The notes beneath the pieces are model-generated. The model was not told the DNA's origin, did not search any database, and worked only from the letters and a program-made list of their open reading frames with translations. Below, in pieces: positions 1 to 8,167 of a DNA stretch of 44,242 nt. This DNA comes from Gordonia amicalis NBRC 100051 = JCM 11271 (GTDB lineage Bacteria > Actinomycetota > Actinomycetes > Mycobacteriales > Mycobacteriaceae): contig NZ_BANS01000053.1 in the NCBI RefSeq assembly GCF_000332995.1, forward strand, positions 1 through 44,242, read 5' to 3'. The position numbers were made by a program, and so were the translations under genes. The first letter of the stretch is position 1, and the number at the start of each line of letters is the position of its first letter.

Positions 1-1
1 C

Positions 2-196
2 AGCTTCCGCACGGCATATACGCATTGGACGGAGGTCTGGGTGCACGAGCCCGACGTAGCGTCCAAACTTGAGGCTGGCGGAAAACCTCAGTTCCGAGAT
101 CCGCTATCCCTCAAACAGCTAGTCCAAATGCGTGGTCTATCAATTCGTCCTGAGTATGACGCTGAGCGCCGTCATGCGGTCGGTGGGTGCGCCTAG
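2..196 (+). CDS. 3' end of an unidentified gene (partial at left edge)
   Basis: An open frame enters from the left edge and ends at TAG 194-196, giving 64 residues without a stop. The residues look protein-like (aromatic- and charge-rich, with a HWTEVWVHEPD stretch near the start). Third positions resemble those of the next gene rather than the core genes further right. The last 57 nt overlap convergently with the end of the large minus-strand gene. I do not recognise the family. It may belong to the same accessory segment, but only the C-terminus is visible, so a chance open frame cannot be excluded. Confidence 0.35.
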   Translation, partial: SFRTAYTHWTEVWVHEPDVASKLEAGGKPQFRDPLSLKQLVQMRGLSIRPEYDAERRHAVGGCA

Positions 197-3100
197 CGCA
201 ACTAACGCTCGAACGTGGTCTGCCGCCAGCTTGTGATTGGTGCGTCTGGCAAGGAACTGATAGTGCGCGGAAAGTACAGCAGCCAGGGGGTCTTCGACAT
301 CTCGGCCGGATGCGATGGCGGCAGCGCGTATACCTGACAACACATGAGGGAGGGTTGAGGGGTTCAACCAACGCTCTCGGATTATACGTGACAGTAACGC
401 GACCAAATTCTGGCTGCAGTCTGTCGCCGACCCGGAGACTCGGATAAGCCAGAAAGCGACCGCGTATGTCCAACCGGCCAGCGATTCGGGATCGTTATGC
501 GACTCTGTCATCGCTTTGACTGCAAAGCCCACGAGCCGCACCGGATCGGAGTGATGCGGCGCGTACGCAATGACGTGGGCTAGTTCGGTGGGGCGCCACC
601 CGGTGAGACGGGCCGCGTCTTCAAGCCTGGCTGGTAATACGACCGCGGGTACGTGGCCGGTGCAGAGTAACTGCGCTTCCGCGATTTCGGCCAACTCTGG
701 CAGGACAATGTGATTGTCGACCGCATCGGCGACCAGCTGGCGGGTCGAGAATGTCGCGACTCCCCGTGACTCCGCAAAACGTCGAACCCAGGCGTCGTCA
801 CACCAGAGACTGGCGTCAATAACGAAAGCTCGATCGGTGGCGGTCAGCCACACGTAGTCGCCGTCCTTAGATGAAATCTCCGGGAGGTGTCGAACTCGCA
901 AATGATCGACGACCTGCAGTTTGGCGTATAGCTGTTGTATGCGTCGGGCACGCAGGTGTCGGGCTTGAGCCTCTGACTCGGTGATAGTGAGAACGCGCGG
1001 CGTGCCGTCAGGAGATCGTCCGACAGTCATAGTCGACTGCATTTCCAGTTCTCGCACAGCCTGCGCCGCGTCGCGGGCTTGTGCGCTCACACCTTGCAGG
1101 CTCGGGTCTGCGTAACCAAGGAGGACGTCAGCAAGATCCGGAAGTAGGGAGAGAGTATTGAGAGCAGAGACGTCGACAACGATAGTCGACCCATGCCAAG
1201 GCTTCGGCATCGTCGGGCAATGCGATTCGATTTCCGTATACACAGGTCCGCCGCGGGACGCGAGGAGTTGGGTGTAGGGACGACGAAACACGGTCGAAGC
1301 AACACCGAGCGGGAACTCGCCGGAGGCGATTTTGGAATCGATCTCGGTCGTGTCGGGAAGGTCCGAGACGATCGTTGCAAGGGTGGCGAGTGGATCGTTT
1401 GAATCGATCGCGTGTCGGTGGAATACGTTGGGCAGCTTCTGGATTAGATCGGCTAGCAACGTCTCGACATCGTAGTGGTCGTTGGCCGCGGGATTTCTAT
1501 CTGAGAAGAGAAGTGCCCGACTCGCGGCTTCGAGGACGCGCTCGTTGTCCTTCCAATCATCCAGAAGAACCTTGAACTCGGCGATCGAGGTCTTGACGCT
1601 GTGCTTCCCGTGTCGCCAAAGCTCCACCCATACGATCGCTTCGAACTCAGTGCGTGGTCTCGGCGAACCGGCGACAGAGTACGTATCAAACGCGGCGCTG
1701 ATATCGCCGAGTTGCGCCTGGCAAACTACAAGCGCCCATTGCGCATCCGGACTACTCGGCACGTGCGCAAGGTACTGCGCTGCGGAGTCGGCGGCCTCCG
1801 CCCAACGTCCAGACTGAACGAGCAATTCCACCAAGAATGCCCACGCTTCGACACGTCGACCCCATCGCTGAGGTGCCACCTGGATCGCAGTTCGTGCTGC
1901 TGCAACCGCATCCTCAATCTTGCTGACGTGAGCGAAGTAAGACCCCGCTGCCATAAGGAGATAGGGGTCATTGAGCTTCTCGCCGACTTGTATCGCCAGT
2001 TTTGCCGCATCCTCCGCTCTTCCCTGACGGTAGAGGAGCTCGGATGCGGCAATGGCCAATAACCGGTTACTCCTCGCCTGGGCGATAAGTGTCTGAACTT
2101 GTCCATAGATGCCACGAGCGGCCGAATCGATGAGTTGGAGTTGTGCACTGACTTCGGGTGAAACGACTGGTAGCGAAGTTGGCATGTGCCCAACGAGGGC
2201 CAGCTGATATGCGATGTTCAGTTTGTCGTTGGCATCCCGGGAGAGTTCGTAAGCGCGTCGCCACGACTCGGCTGCGCTCTCCGTGTCGCCGCCACGCTGC
2301 GCAGTCAGTGCATCCACCTGGTGGCCGACAGGGTCGTCATGGCTTAGACGAGAGCGATAGATGTCCACTTCGTTGGAGTCGAGGATATGAGCCGCCGACA
2401 TGGCTGCGCTTGCCAAGATGGATGCGTCACTCGCTTCTTCGGGAATCGCGTCGCCGTCCGGGGCTGGCTGTGTGAGCTTCAGCGCAAACTCGTGATCACC
2501 TAATAGATTTGCGGCGTCAACGGCGAGGCTAAGTGCTTCTGCGCTTTCGCCGAACCATCGGCGCCGCTCGTCGCGAATCATGATGGCGAGGTCCAGACAC
2601 TCCTGCAAGTCTGAGAACTGTACAGCGGACTCGCGTCGGGCCGCTCGGCCCAGTCGTGCTTTGGTGTGGTCCAGGAGGGGAGTCGTGCTACCGAACTTCT
2701 CGTGCGAAGCGGTCGCGATTGAGCGCATCGCCTCTTGATCTTCTGCTGCGCAGGCGAATTGGTACTCCACTGCGGCCTTAAACGCTGACTCTCCGATATC
2801 GATCGGCAACCACCGCTCGAGATGCTGGTGAGCTGCGTTAAGGTCTTGGCGCAGATATGCGGCGACGGCGTCAGCAAGGGGATGCCGACCGAGAAACTGT
2901 GAGATGGCCGCGCGCTGGTCCTGGTCCGTGTCCCCGCAGTCGAGAAGGGCCGCGCGGATGAGCCAGTAGTCTGCGGGTGTCGCGCCAGCCTCGACGGCGT
3001 AAACCATCAAACTCGCTGTTGCCGTCGCTGTGTAGTCTGCAGCCAAGTCAGCGAACCACGCAAGGACAGGCGCCTCCGACTCGGATAACCAGTTGGGATG

Positions 3101-3691
3101 AGTCTGTGCCCAGTCTTCGATCGCCTGCCGTCTGTTCTGTGCTTGCGCAACTTCGAATACTACTCGTTCGATTGAGGGGTGCTGGCTCTGCAGTTCTCGT
3201 GCACGAGTGGCCCGGACTGGTGGAAGCGACTCGAGGTTGGTCGCGAACGAGGTTCGGTAGTGGCTGCCCTTGGAAGTGGTGGTCGCATAGTGCTTTTTCA
3301 GTTCGCCTATGGCGGAGCGTATTTGCGTCTCTGTCGCGCGGTTAGGGCTCACGCTACGTGTGTACTCACTGAGCAATATCGCGACCAGCGCGTCCGACTG
3401 TTGTCCGTTTGGCGACCAGGTCTCGCGCCGTTTACCTAACCCCCTGAGATCGGAAGATACTCGATCGTATTGATCTGGGTCTCCACTTTGGAATGCGGTG
3501 TCAGCATGCCCCTCGCTCAGGTACCGCTTGAGGGGCCAGTAAGGGGGTCGTGGCAGTTCCTCTCGCTTCGCGCGCTTCCGTACGGCGCGCGCGACGCGCC
3601 ACGGAACAGTCCACTTTTGTATGGGCGGTAGCGCGACTCGTGTCGCGATCGGACCTGCGGCTCTAATCAGTACTGTCCACTCCACAGCCAT
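140..3691 (-). CDS. Large helical-repeat protein with C-terminal PIN-like nuclease domain
   Basis: 1183 aa from ATG 3691, with an AAGGGAG-type ribosome site 10 nt upstream. Residues about 1-130 are a basic, Trp/Arg-rich helical region reminiscent of N-terminal domains of bacterial STAND/NLR-like defence proteins, but no P-loop follows. About 190-800 is an Ala-rich alpha-helical solenoid with TPR-like pairs. About 835-1010 looks like a PIN fold: a beta-strand ending in Asp840 (VVDVSALNTL), acidic Glu881/Glu883, then Asp959 (FVIDASL) and Asp965-Asp966, spaced as metal ligands of PIN RNases. A helical tail follows. Its divergent neighbour is a DUF4238 protein. Codon third positions are much less GC-biased than in genes after 5.3 kb, suggesting transfer. 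The inferred role is a target-sensing RNase, perhaps in phage defence or abortive infection. The PIN call rests on motif reading only. Confidence 0.8.
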   Translation of the reverse strand: MAVEWTVLIRAAGPIATRVALPPIQKWTVPWRVARAVRKRAKREELPRPPYWPLKRYLSEGHADTAFQSGDPDQYDRVSSDLRGLGKRRETWSPNGQQSDALVAILLSEYTRSVSPNRATETQIRSAIGELKKHYATTTSKGSHYRTSFATNLESLPPVRATRARELQSQHPSIERVVFEVAQAQNRRQAIEDWAQTHPNWLSESEAPVLAWFADLAADYTATATASLMVYAVEAGATPADYWLIRAALLDCGDTDQDQRAAISQFLGRHPLADAVAAYLRQDLNAAHQHLERWLPIDIGESAFKAAVEYQFACAAEDQEAMRSIATASHEKFGSTTPLLDHTKARLGRAARRESAVQFSDLQECLDLAIMIRDERRRWFGESAEALSLAVDAANLLGDHEFALKLTQPAPDGDAIPEEASDASILASAAMSAAHILDSNEVDIYRSRLSHDDPVGHQVDALTAQRGGDTESAAESWRRAYELSRDANDKLNIAYQLALVGHMPTSLPVVSPEVSAQLQLIDSAARGIYGQVQTLIAQARSNRLLAIAASELLYRQGRAEDAAKLAIQVGEKLNDPYLLMAAGSYFAHVSKIEDAVAAARTAIQVAPQRWGRRVEAWAFLVELLVQSGRWAEAADSAAQYLAHVPSSPDAQWALVVCQAQLGDISAAFDTYSVAGSPRPRTEFEAIVWVELWRHGKHSVKTSIAEFKVLLDDWKDNERVLEAASRALLFSDRNPAANDHYDVETLLADLIQKLPNVFHRHAIDSNDPLATLATIVSDLPDTTEIDSKIASGEFPLGVASTVFRRPYTQLLASRGGPVYTEIESHCPTMPKPWHGSTIVVDVSALNTLSLLPDLADVLLGYADPSLQGVSAQARDAAQAVRELEMQSTMTVGRSPDGTPRVLTITESEAQARHLRARRIQQLYAKLQVVDHLRVRHLPEISSKDGDYVWLTATDRAFVIDASLWCDDAWVRRFAESRGVATFSTRQLVADAVDNHIVLPELAEIAEAQLLCTGHVPAVVLPARLEDAARLTGWRPTELAHVIAYAPHHSDPVRLVGFAVKAMTESHNDPESLAGWTYAVAFWLIRVSGSATDCSQNLVALLSRIIRERWLNPSTLPHVLSGIRAAAIASGRDVEDPLAAVLSAHYQFLARRTNHKLAADHVRALVALGAPTDRMTALSVILRTN

Positions 3692-3790
3692 GAGCTGGGC
3701 ACTCCCTTACCGTGTTTCGTTTGGTCGTGAAGTTACCGGACGCCTCCGACATTAGGTCCGAGTGTCATGGGTGAGAAATAGACTAGTTTG
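3692..3790. promoter_or_regulatory. Divergent intergenic region of the PIN-repeat / DUF4238 pair
   Basis: About 100 nt separates the two divergent start codons, so both promoters must lie here and the pair is probably co-controlled. The stretch is AT-richer than the core (for example GAAATAGACTAGTTTG just before the plus-strand ATG). No strong -35/-10 pair or clear operator could be picked out. Confidence 0.4.
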
Positions 3791-4864
3791 ATGGATATTC
3801 TCCAGGTCATCGCTGAGAACCGCTTTGTTCACGAGTGGCTGAGTGACGCTTTTCTTGAAGAGTCGCGGGACATGGCGGTAGGCGAGGAGGCCAGGCGCCA
3901 CCACTACGTCCCGGAGTTCTATCTCCGCCGCTGGACAATCGACGGACTTGTGAAGACAGTTGATGTTGACTCGCGTCGTGCGAAGCGACCTCTCGCGCCT
4001 AAGAGCATCGCTTTCGAGCGCGACCTGTACACGGTCCCTCACCACGCGATGGACGACGCGCCATCGAGGTGGGTGGAGACGTACCTGTCGAGAGTTGAGA
4101 ACGAGGCTGCAAAGAGAGTCGGAAGGCTCGTGGAAGGCGAGCTCGGCCCTGTTGTCGACGTGGGTCTTAAAGCTGACCTGGCCGTATTTCTTGGGTTACA
4201 GATCGGTCGAACTGCCGCCGCCCGTCGGCGATCACTGATCATTGCGGAAGCTCCCGACGTAGTGAAGCTTTCACTGCTCACACGGATGGCACCTCACGCG
4301 ACGAGCACGCAGATTGAACATTCAGTTCAGGACCAACTCGTGGATAGCACGGCGGGGGCAATTCGAATGCTGATCGAACAGGTCAAGAATGTCAACGCGT
4401 CGACACTCTTCAAACGTAACTGGGCGGTTTACGAACCTTCCGGACCGCTTGTGACATCCGATGAACCTGTCGTCTTGATCGCCGGTCCACCGTTCGCTCG
4501 CGACGGCAACGCCGGCACCGCGCTGAGCGGGGTTATCGTCTACCCGCTGAGCCCTAAACGTGCGCTTGTGATGCTGCGATCAGACCTGTGGCACAGGTCG
4601 CCGTTTTCGCTCACTCGTGGCGAGACTCGGCGCCTAAACCGCGAGATCGTCGCGAACGCGGCGAAGAGCGCGTTTGAGCGCCCATCCGATGAGATCATCG
4701 AAAGTTCCGAGGTGCCGTGCCGCAGGCCAACAGCGGAACCTGAGTACTCCACCCTGACCGTGGACGACGCGATCGACCTAATGCGACGACTCGCAACGCA
4801 GAAGAGTCGATGGACTGGAATCGAAAGCCCCCCTACTTGGCCTGTCCTTCGCTGGCACCGTTGA
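3791..4864 (+). CDS. DUF4238 family protein
   Basis: 357 aa from ATG 3791. ATG 3872 would give 330 aa and place the conserved N-terminus closer to the start, as is usual in the family. Recognised by the signature HHYVPEFYLRRW (residues 37-48) and the later TSDEPVV motif (222-228), the two hallmarks of DUF4238. No signal peptide or membrane segment is seen. The biochemical function of DUF4238 is unknown. Members often turn up as cargo in variable genome segments, including defence islands. It is transcribed divergently from the PIN-repeat gene with 99 nt between, shares its low-GC3 codon use, and is followed by gene-poor DNA, so the two look like one horizontally acquired unit. A role as partner or regulator of the PIN protein is inference. 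Confidence 0.85.
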   Translation: MDILQVIAENRFVHEWLSDAFLEESRDMAVGEEARRHHYVPEFYLRRWTIDGLVKTVDVDSRRAKRPLAPKSIAFERDLYTVPHHAMDDAPSRWVETYLSRVENEAAKRVGRLVEGELGPVVDVGLKADLAVFLGLQIGRTAAARRRSLIIAEAPDVVKLSLLTRMAPHATSTQIEHSVQDQLVDSTAGAIRMLIEQVKNVNASTLFKRNWAVYEPSGPLVTSDEPVVLIAGPPFARDGNAGTALSGVIVYPLSPKRALVMLRSDLWHRSPFSLTRGETRRLNREIVANAAKSAFERPSDEIIESSEVPCRRPTAEPEYSTLTVDDAIDLMRRLATQKSRWTGIESPPTWPVLRWHR

Positions 4865-5372
4865 GCACATGCACTCGGCCCGCTCTGGTGCCGCTTATGC
4901 GCGGTAACGCTCCCCCGCCGGTGTAGACACACGGGGAGAACTCGGCGGAGCTTCCTCGTTACAGTCAAATCCCTATGGTGCGGCAGCTACTAGACCCTCT
5001 GGAAGGATCACAGGACCAGTGGCGCATGCGTGCGACCACCCGATCCCGAAGTGTCGTTGAGGTAGTTAAGTGACAGTGGCATAGATTGACTCAATCTGAT
5101 GGTGCTCTGCGAACCACACGTCATGTCGGCGAAGCACGGCTGGTCGGCGTCGTCGGTGGCGTCCGCGGTGACCCGCTGCAGGGGGGCGGGTTCGATACCC
5201 GAACTGATCCGCCCGATCTGGGAGCGGTGGATCGCGAGCGAGGTCTCCGACCTTTTTCCTTATAGACCAGGCCGACCGAGGTTTCAGGGCCATGGACGAG
5301 CGTTGTTCGACCGGCGAGCTTTTTAGGTCGCGGCGGTCCGGACCCGGCCTGCCTGCCGCCTCCGAAAAATGC
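4865..5372. other. Gene-free boundary region with a decayed coding frame
   Basis: No convincing gene lies here. On the minus strand, about 5105-5259 reads through in one frame with the strongly GC-ending third positions of core genes (…RISSGIEPAPLQRVTADATDDADQPCFADM…), but it has no start codon, follows a TAA at 5260-5262, and loses its codon bias near 5098. This looks like a remnant of a core gene cut off at the edge of the low-GC segment. A 15-bp palindrome lies at that point. No integrase or tRNA is visible. Confidence 0.5.
5083..5097. repeat. 15-bp near-perfect palindrome at the island boundary
   Basis: AGATTGA-C-TCAATCT: two 7-bp arms around one central base. It sits where codon bias changes between the accessory segment and core DNA. 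It could be a regulator site or a trace of the insertion event; nothing in the sequence decides. Confidence 0.45.
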
Positions 5373-6785
5373 TCAGACCTCGCGGTCGGCCAACTCCCCG
5401 GCGTTGCGCGTCCACGCGAGGTAACCGATGCCGACTCCGGTGAACCACACCGCACCGACCATGAGCGCGATACGCCCGTCCTCGTCGAAGAAGAGCAATA
5501 CGAAAACCATGACCAGGAACGCGAGTGCAAGCCACGTGGTGACCGGCGCCCCGGGCACCCGGTAGTCGGAGGCGGGCAGATCGCCGCGTGCGACCTTGCG
5601 CCGGAAGGCCATCTGGCACAGCAGGATCGTCGACCAGATCACGATGATGCCGACCGTCGAGACCGCCGTGATGTACGCGAAGGCGTGTTCGGGGTCCAAC
5701 ACGTTGACCACCACGCCGAGGACCATCACCGCAGCGCTCACGGCGATGCCCGCGGCCGGGACCTTGCGGCTCGACAGCTTCGTCAGCTGCTTCGGGGCGT
5801 CACCGGTGTGCGCCAGCGACCGCAGCATACGGCCGGTGGAGTAGATACCGGAGTTGCAGGATGACAGGGCGGCGGTCAGCAGGATGAAGTTCACGATCCC
5901 CGCGGCTCCGGGGATGCCGATGTAGGAGAAGACGGACACGAACGGGCTCTCGCCCTCCTGATAGTCGTTCCAGCTGCGCACCGACAAGATGACGATGATG
6001 GCGCCGACGTAGAAGATGCCGATGCGGAAGGGCACCGAGTTGATCGCCTTGCGCAGCGTGACCCGCGGATTCTCGGCCTCACCCGCGGTGACGCCGACCA
6101 GCTCGACGCCGACATAGGCGAACATCACGATCTGCAGGCTGAGCATGGCATTGCTGAAGCCGGTGGCGAAGAATCCGCCGTCGTTCCAGAGATTGGTGAC
6201 CGACGGTCCGGTCTCCGGGCCGAACCCGGAGATCGGGAGCAGCACGCCGATGCCGACGACGATCATGCCGACGATGGCGGTCACCTTGATCGCGGAGAAC
6301 CAGAACTCGGCCTTTCCGAACAGCCCGACCGAGATGAGGTTCGCGCAGAACAGGACGAGAAGTGCGACCAGTGCGGTCAGCCAGACGGGGACCGACGGCC
6401 ACCAGTAGTTGATGTACTTGCCGGCGACGGTGATCTCGGCCATGCACGTGGTGGTCCACACGGCCCAGTAGGTCCAGCCCTGGCTGAACCCGGCGAAGCG
6501 GCCGAGGAACTCGTCGGCGTACTCGCTGATCCCGCCCGAGATCGGACGGTAGATCAGCAACTCGCCGAGTGCCCGCATCACGATGAAGATGGCGAGGCCT
6601 GCGAGTGCATAGGCGAGGACGAGCGCCGGTCCGGCTTTCTCGATCGCTCCGCCCGACCCGTAGAAGAGTCCGGTGCCGATCGCACCGCCGATGGCGATCA
6701 TCTGGACGGTGCGCGCGGTGAGCCCGCGCTGGTAACCCTCGTCTGCGTCGACGCCGGTTTCGGCGCTTCCGTGCTCGATCGTCAC
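5373..6785 (-). CDS. Amino-acid permease (APC superfamily)
   Basis: 470 aa, the usual size for APC amino-acid transporters, with about 12 hydrophobic segments. Residues about 20-45 hold the signature GLTARTVQMIAIGGAIGTGL, the unwound-helix substrate site of AAT/GABA-permease-type proteins (CycA, AnsP, GabP relatives). The GGISEYADEFLGRFAGFSQGW segment further on is also typical. It should import an amino acid by proton symport at the cytoplasmic membrane; the substrate cannot be named. It is the first gene with core-like composition after the accessory segment and is divergent from msrB. The ATG at 6785 precedes the conserved N-terminus by about 25 residues, as in homologues. Confidence 0.9.
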   Translation of the reverse strand: MTIEHGSAETGVDADEGYQRGLTARTVQMIAIGGAIGTGLFYGSGGAIEKAGPALVLAYALAGLAIFIVMRALGELLIYRPISGGISEYADEFLGRFAGFSQGWTYWAVWTTTCMAEITVAGKYINYWWPSVPVWLTALVALLVLFCANLISVGLFGKAEFWFSAIKVTAIVGMIVVGIGVLLPISGFGPETGPSVTNLWNDGGFFATGFSNAMLSLQIVMFAYVGVELVGVTAGEAENPRVTLRKAINSVPFRIGIFYVGAIIVILSVRSWNDYQEGESPFVSVFSYIGIPGAAGIVNFILLTAALSSCNSGIYSTGRMLRSLAHTGDAPKQLTKLSSRKVPAAGIAVSAAVMVLGVVVNVLDPEHAFAYITAVSTVGIIVIWSTILLCQMAFRRKVARGDLPASDYRVPGAPVTTWLALAFLVMVFVLLFFDEDGRIALMVGAVWFTGVGIGYLAWTRNAGELADREV

Positions 6786-6810
6786 GTGGAGAACTCCTGA
6801 CCGCCATTGC

Positions 6811-6834
6811 GTTGGTTGGCGGTCCTCAGGGTAA
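6811..6834 (+). promoter_or_regulatory. Possible SigF-type promoter upstream of msrBA
   Basis: GTTG-N14-GGGTAA, one mismatch in the -35 from the GTTT-N14-16-GGGTA pattern seen repeatedly at 21-32 kb. It lies about 140 nt before the msrB start. Methionine sulfoxide repair would suit a stress sigma factor, but a single weak match is only suggestive. Confidence 0.3.
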
Positions 6835-6976
6835 CGACGACCACGCAGCCGGATTCACCAGCCTGAATTGTCGGATTCACTTGCGCGGGACCAAATCGGG
6901 ACCCCACGTTGTTGCGCATGATGACGCCGGAGAGCTCTGCCAGATCGACGAGCGGCCGGCGTCGACAGGAGGAATC

Positions 6977-7462
6977 GTGAGCCACGAATACCGCAAGACC
7001 CCCGAGGCCCTGAACCGCCTCACCGACGCGCAGTTCCGCGTCACCCAGCGCGACGGCACCGAGCGCGCCTTCGACAACGAGTACTGGGACAACCACGAGC
7101 CGGGTATCTACGTCGACGTGGTTTCCGGCCAGCCGCTGTTCTCGTCCACCGACAAGTACGACAGCGGCACCGGATGGCCGAGCTTCACCAGACCCATCGA
7201 CGCCGCCGCCGTGACGACCAAGTCCGATCGCACCCTGTGGATGCGACGCACGGAGGTGCGTTCGTCGGGGGCCGACAGCCACCTCGGCCACGTCTTCGAC
7301 GACGGTCCGCGCGAAGCCGGCGGACTGCGCTACTGCATGAATTCGGCAGCCCTGCGCTTCATCCCGGCTCGCGACCTCGAAGCCGAGGGCTACGGGCAGT
7401 ACGCCGGGCTGTTCGGCGACACCACAACCGCAGACACCCATACCGAAGGGGAGACCGCATGA
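6977..7462 (+). CDS. msrB: Peptide-methionine (R)-S-oxide reductase MsrB
   Basis: 161 aa. Start GTG 6977 is chosen because AGGAGG (6967-6972) sits 4 nt before it; an upstream open extension lacks family similarity. It reduces methionine-R-sulfoxide in oxidised proteins in the cytosol. Seen: KYDSGTGWPSF (60-70), SHLGHVFDDG (101-110) and the catalytic RYCMNS with Cys120. Both CxxC pairs that bind zinc in many MsrBs are absent (YVDVVSG and VRSSGAD at those positions), and Cys120 is the only cysteine. The enzyme therefore lacks an intramolecular resolving Cys and must be recycled by an external thiol, perhaps mycothiol or thioredoxin. Its stop overlaps the msrA start (ATGA). Confidence 0.95.
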   Translation: MSHEYRKTPEALNRLTDAQFRVTQRDGTERAFDNEYWDNHEPGIYVDVVSGQPLFSSTDKYDSGTGWPSFTRPIDAAAVTTKSDRTLWMRRTEVRSSGADSHLGHVFDDGPREAGGLRYCMNSAALRFIPARDLEAEGYGQYAGLFGDTTTADTHTEGETA

Positions 7463-7986
7463 CCACCGACACCGGCCAGATCACCGTCCGACCCGGCACC
7501 GAGACCGCGGTCCTCGCCGGCGGATGCTTCTGGGGGATGGAAGACCTGATCCGCAAGCAGCCGGGTGTCCTCGACACCCGCGTCGGCTACACCGGCGGTC
7601 AGAACGACCACGCCACCTATCGCAACCATCCCGGTCATGCCGAGGCCGTCGAGATCGTGTTCGACCCGACGCAGACCACGTACCGGGACATTCTGGCGTT
7701 CTTCTTCCAGATCCACGATCCGACCACTCGTAACCGGCAGGGCAACGACGTCGGGACGAGCTACCGGTCGGCGATCTTCCCGCTGAGCCCGGAGCAGGAG
7801 CAGGTGGCCCGGGACACGATCGCCGACGTGAACGCGTCGGGCCTGTGGCCGGGTGCGGCGGTCACGACCATCGAGCCCGCGGGGCCGTTCTGGGAGGCCG
7901 AACCCGAGCATCAGGACTACCTGCTGAGGTATCCGTCCGGCTACACCTGCCACTTCCCGCGCGCCCGTTTCCTTCCCGCCTATTGA
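7459..7986 (+). CDS. msrA: Peptide-methionine (S)-S-oxide reductase MsrA
   Basis: 175 aa from ATG 7459, overlapping the msrB stop by 4 nt, so the two are translationally coupled. Reduces methionine-S-sulfoxide. The catalytic GGCFWGMED motif carries Cys23, with a substrate-binding region around GYTGG. The C-terminal YPSGYTCHFPRARF carries Cys164, the expected recycling cysteine. Pairing msrB first and msrA second covers both sulfoxide stereoisomers, an oxidative-damage repair unit. Nothing is unusual in length or composition. Confidence 0.96.
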   Translation: MTTDTGQITVRPGTETAVLAGGCFWGMEDLIRKQPGVLDTRVGYTGGQNDHATYRNHPGHAEAVEIVFDPTQTTYRDILAFFFQIHDPTTRNRQGNDVGTSYRSAIFPLSPEQEQVARDTIADVNASGLWPGAAVTTIEPAGPFWEAEPEHQDYLLRYPSGYTCHFPRARFLPAY

Positions 7987-8004
7987 ACTCGATAAGCGGG
8001 AAGG
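7971..8004 (+). terminator. Hairpin at the end of msrA
   Basis: Perfect 9-bp arms CCTTCCCGC (7971-7979) and GCGGGAAGG (7996-8004) around a 16-nt loop that contains the msrA stop codon. No T-run follows, which is common for actinobacterial terminators. Confidence 0.5.
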
Positions 8005-8017
8005 AGGCGCCACCGCG

Positions 8018-8069
8018 CGAACCCGCAACCACTGCGACCGTTGAGCCGACGGTGCCGAACCCGCAACCA
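8018..8069. repeat. Pair of 14-bp direct repeats
   Basis: CGAACCCGCAACCA occurs at 8018-8031 and again at 8056-8069 (38-bp period) between msrA and the ribokinase remnant. Function unknown; could be a regulator site or simple duplication. Confidence 0.4.
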
Positions 8070-8167
8070 GCGCGGGCGGGAACGTCGTCAGCGGGCGGAC
8101 GGTCCGGCGCCGTTCTGAGGTGCCAGAATCGTGCGCACCTGCCTGTGCCGACGTCGAAGGAGCTGTC

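Noticed and set aside
5181..5210. tRNA-like T-arm (GCGGGTTCGATACCCGA)
   Set aside because: The stem has only four pairs in tRNA register, no acceptor, D or anticodon arm can be placed around it, and the same bases form a simple CGGGT/ACCCG repeat.
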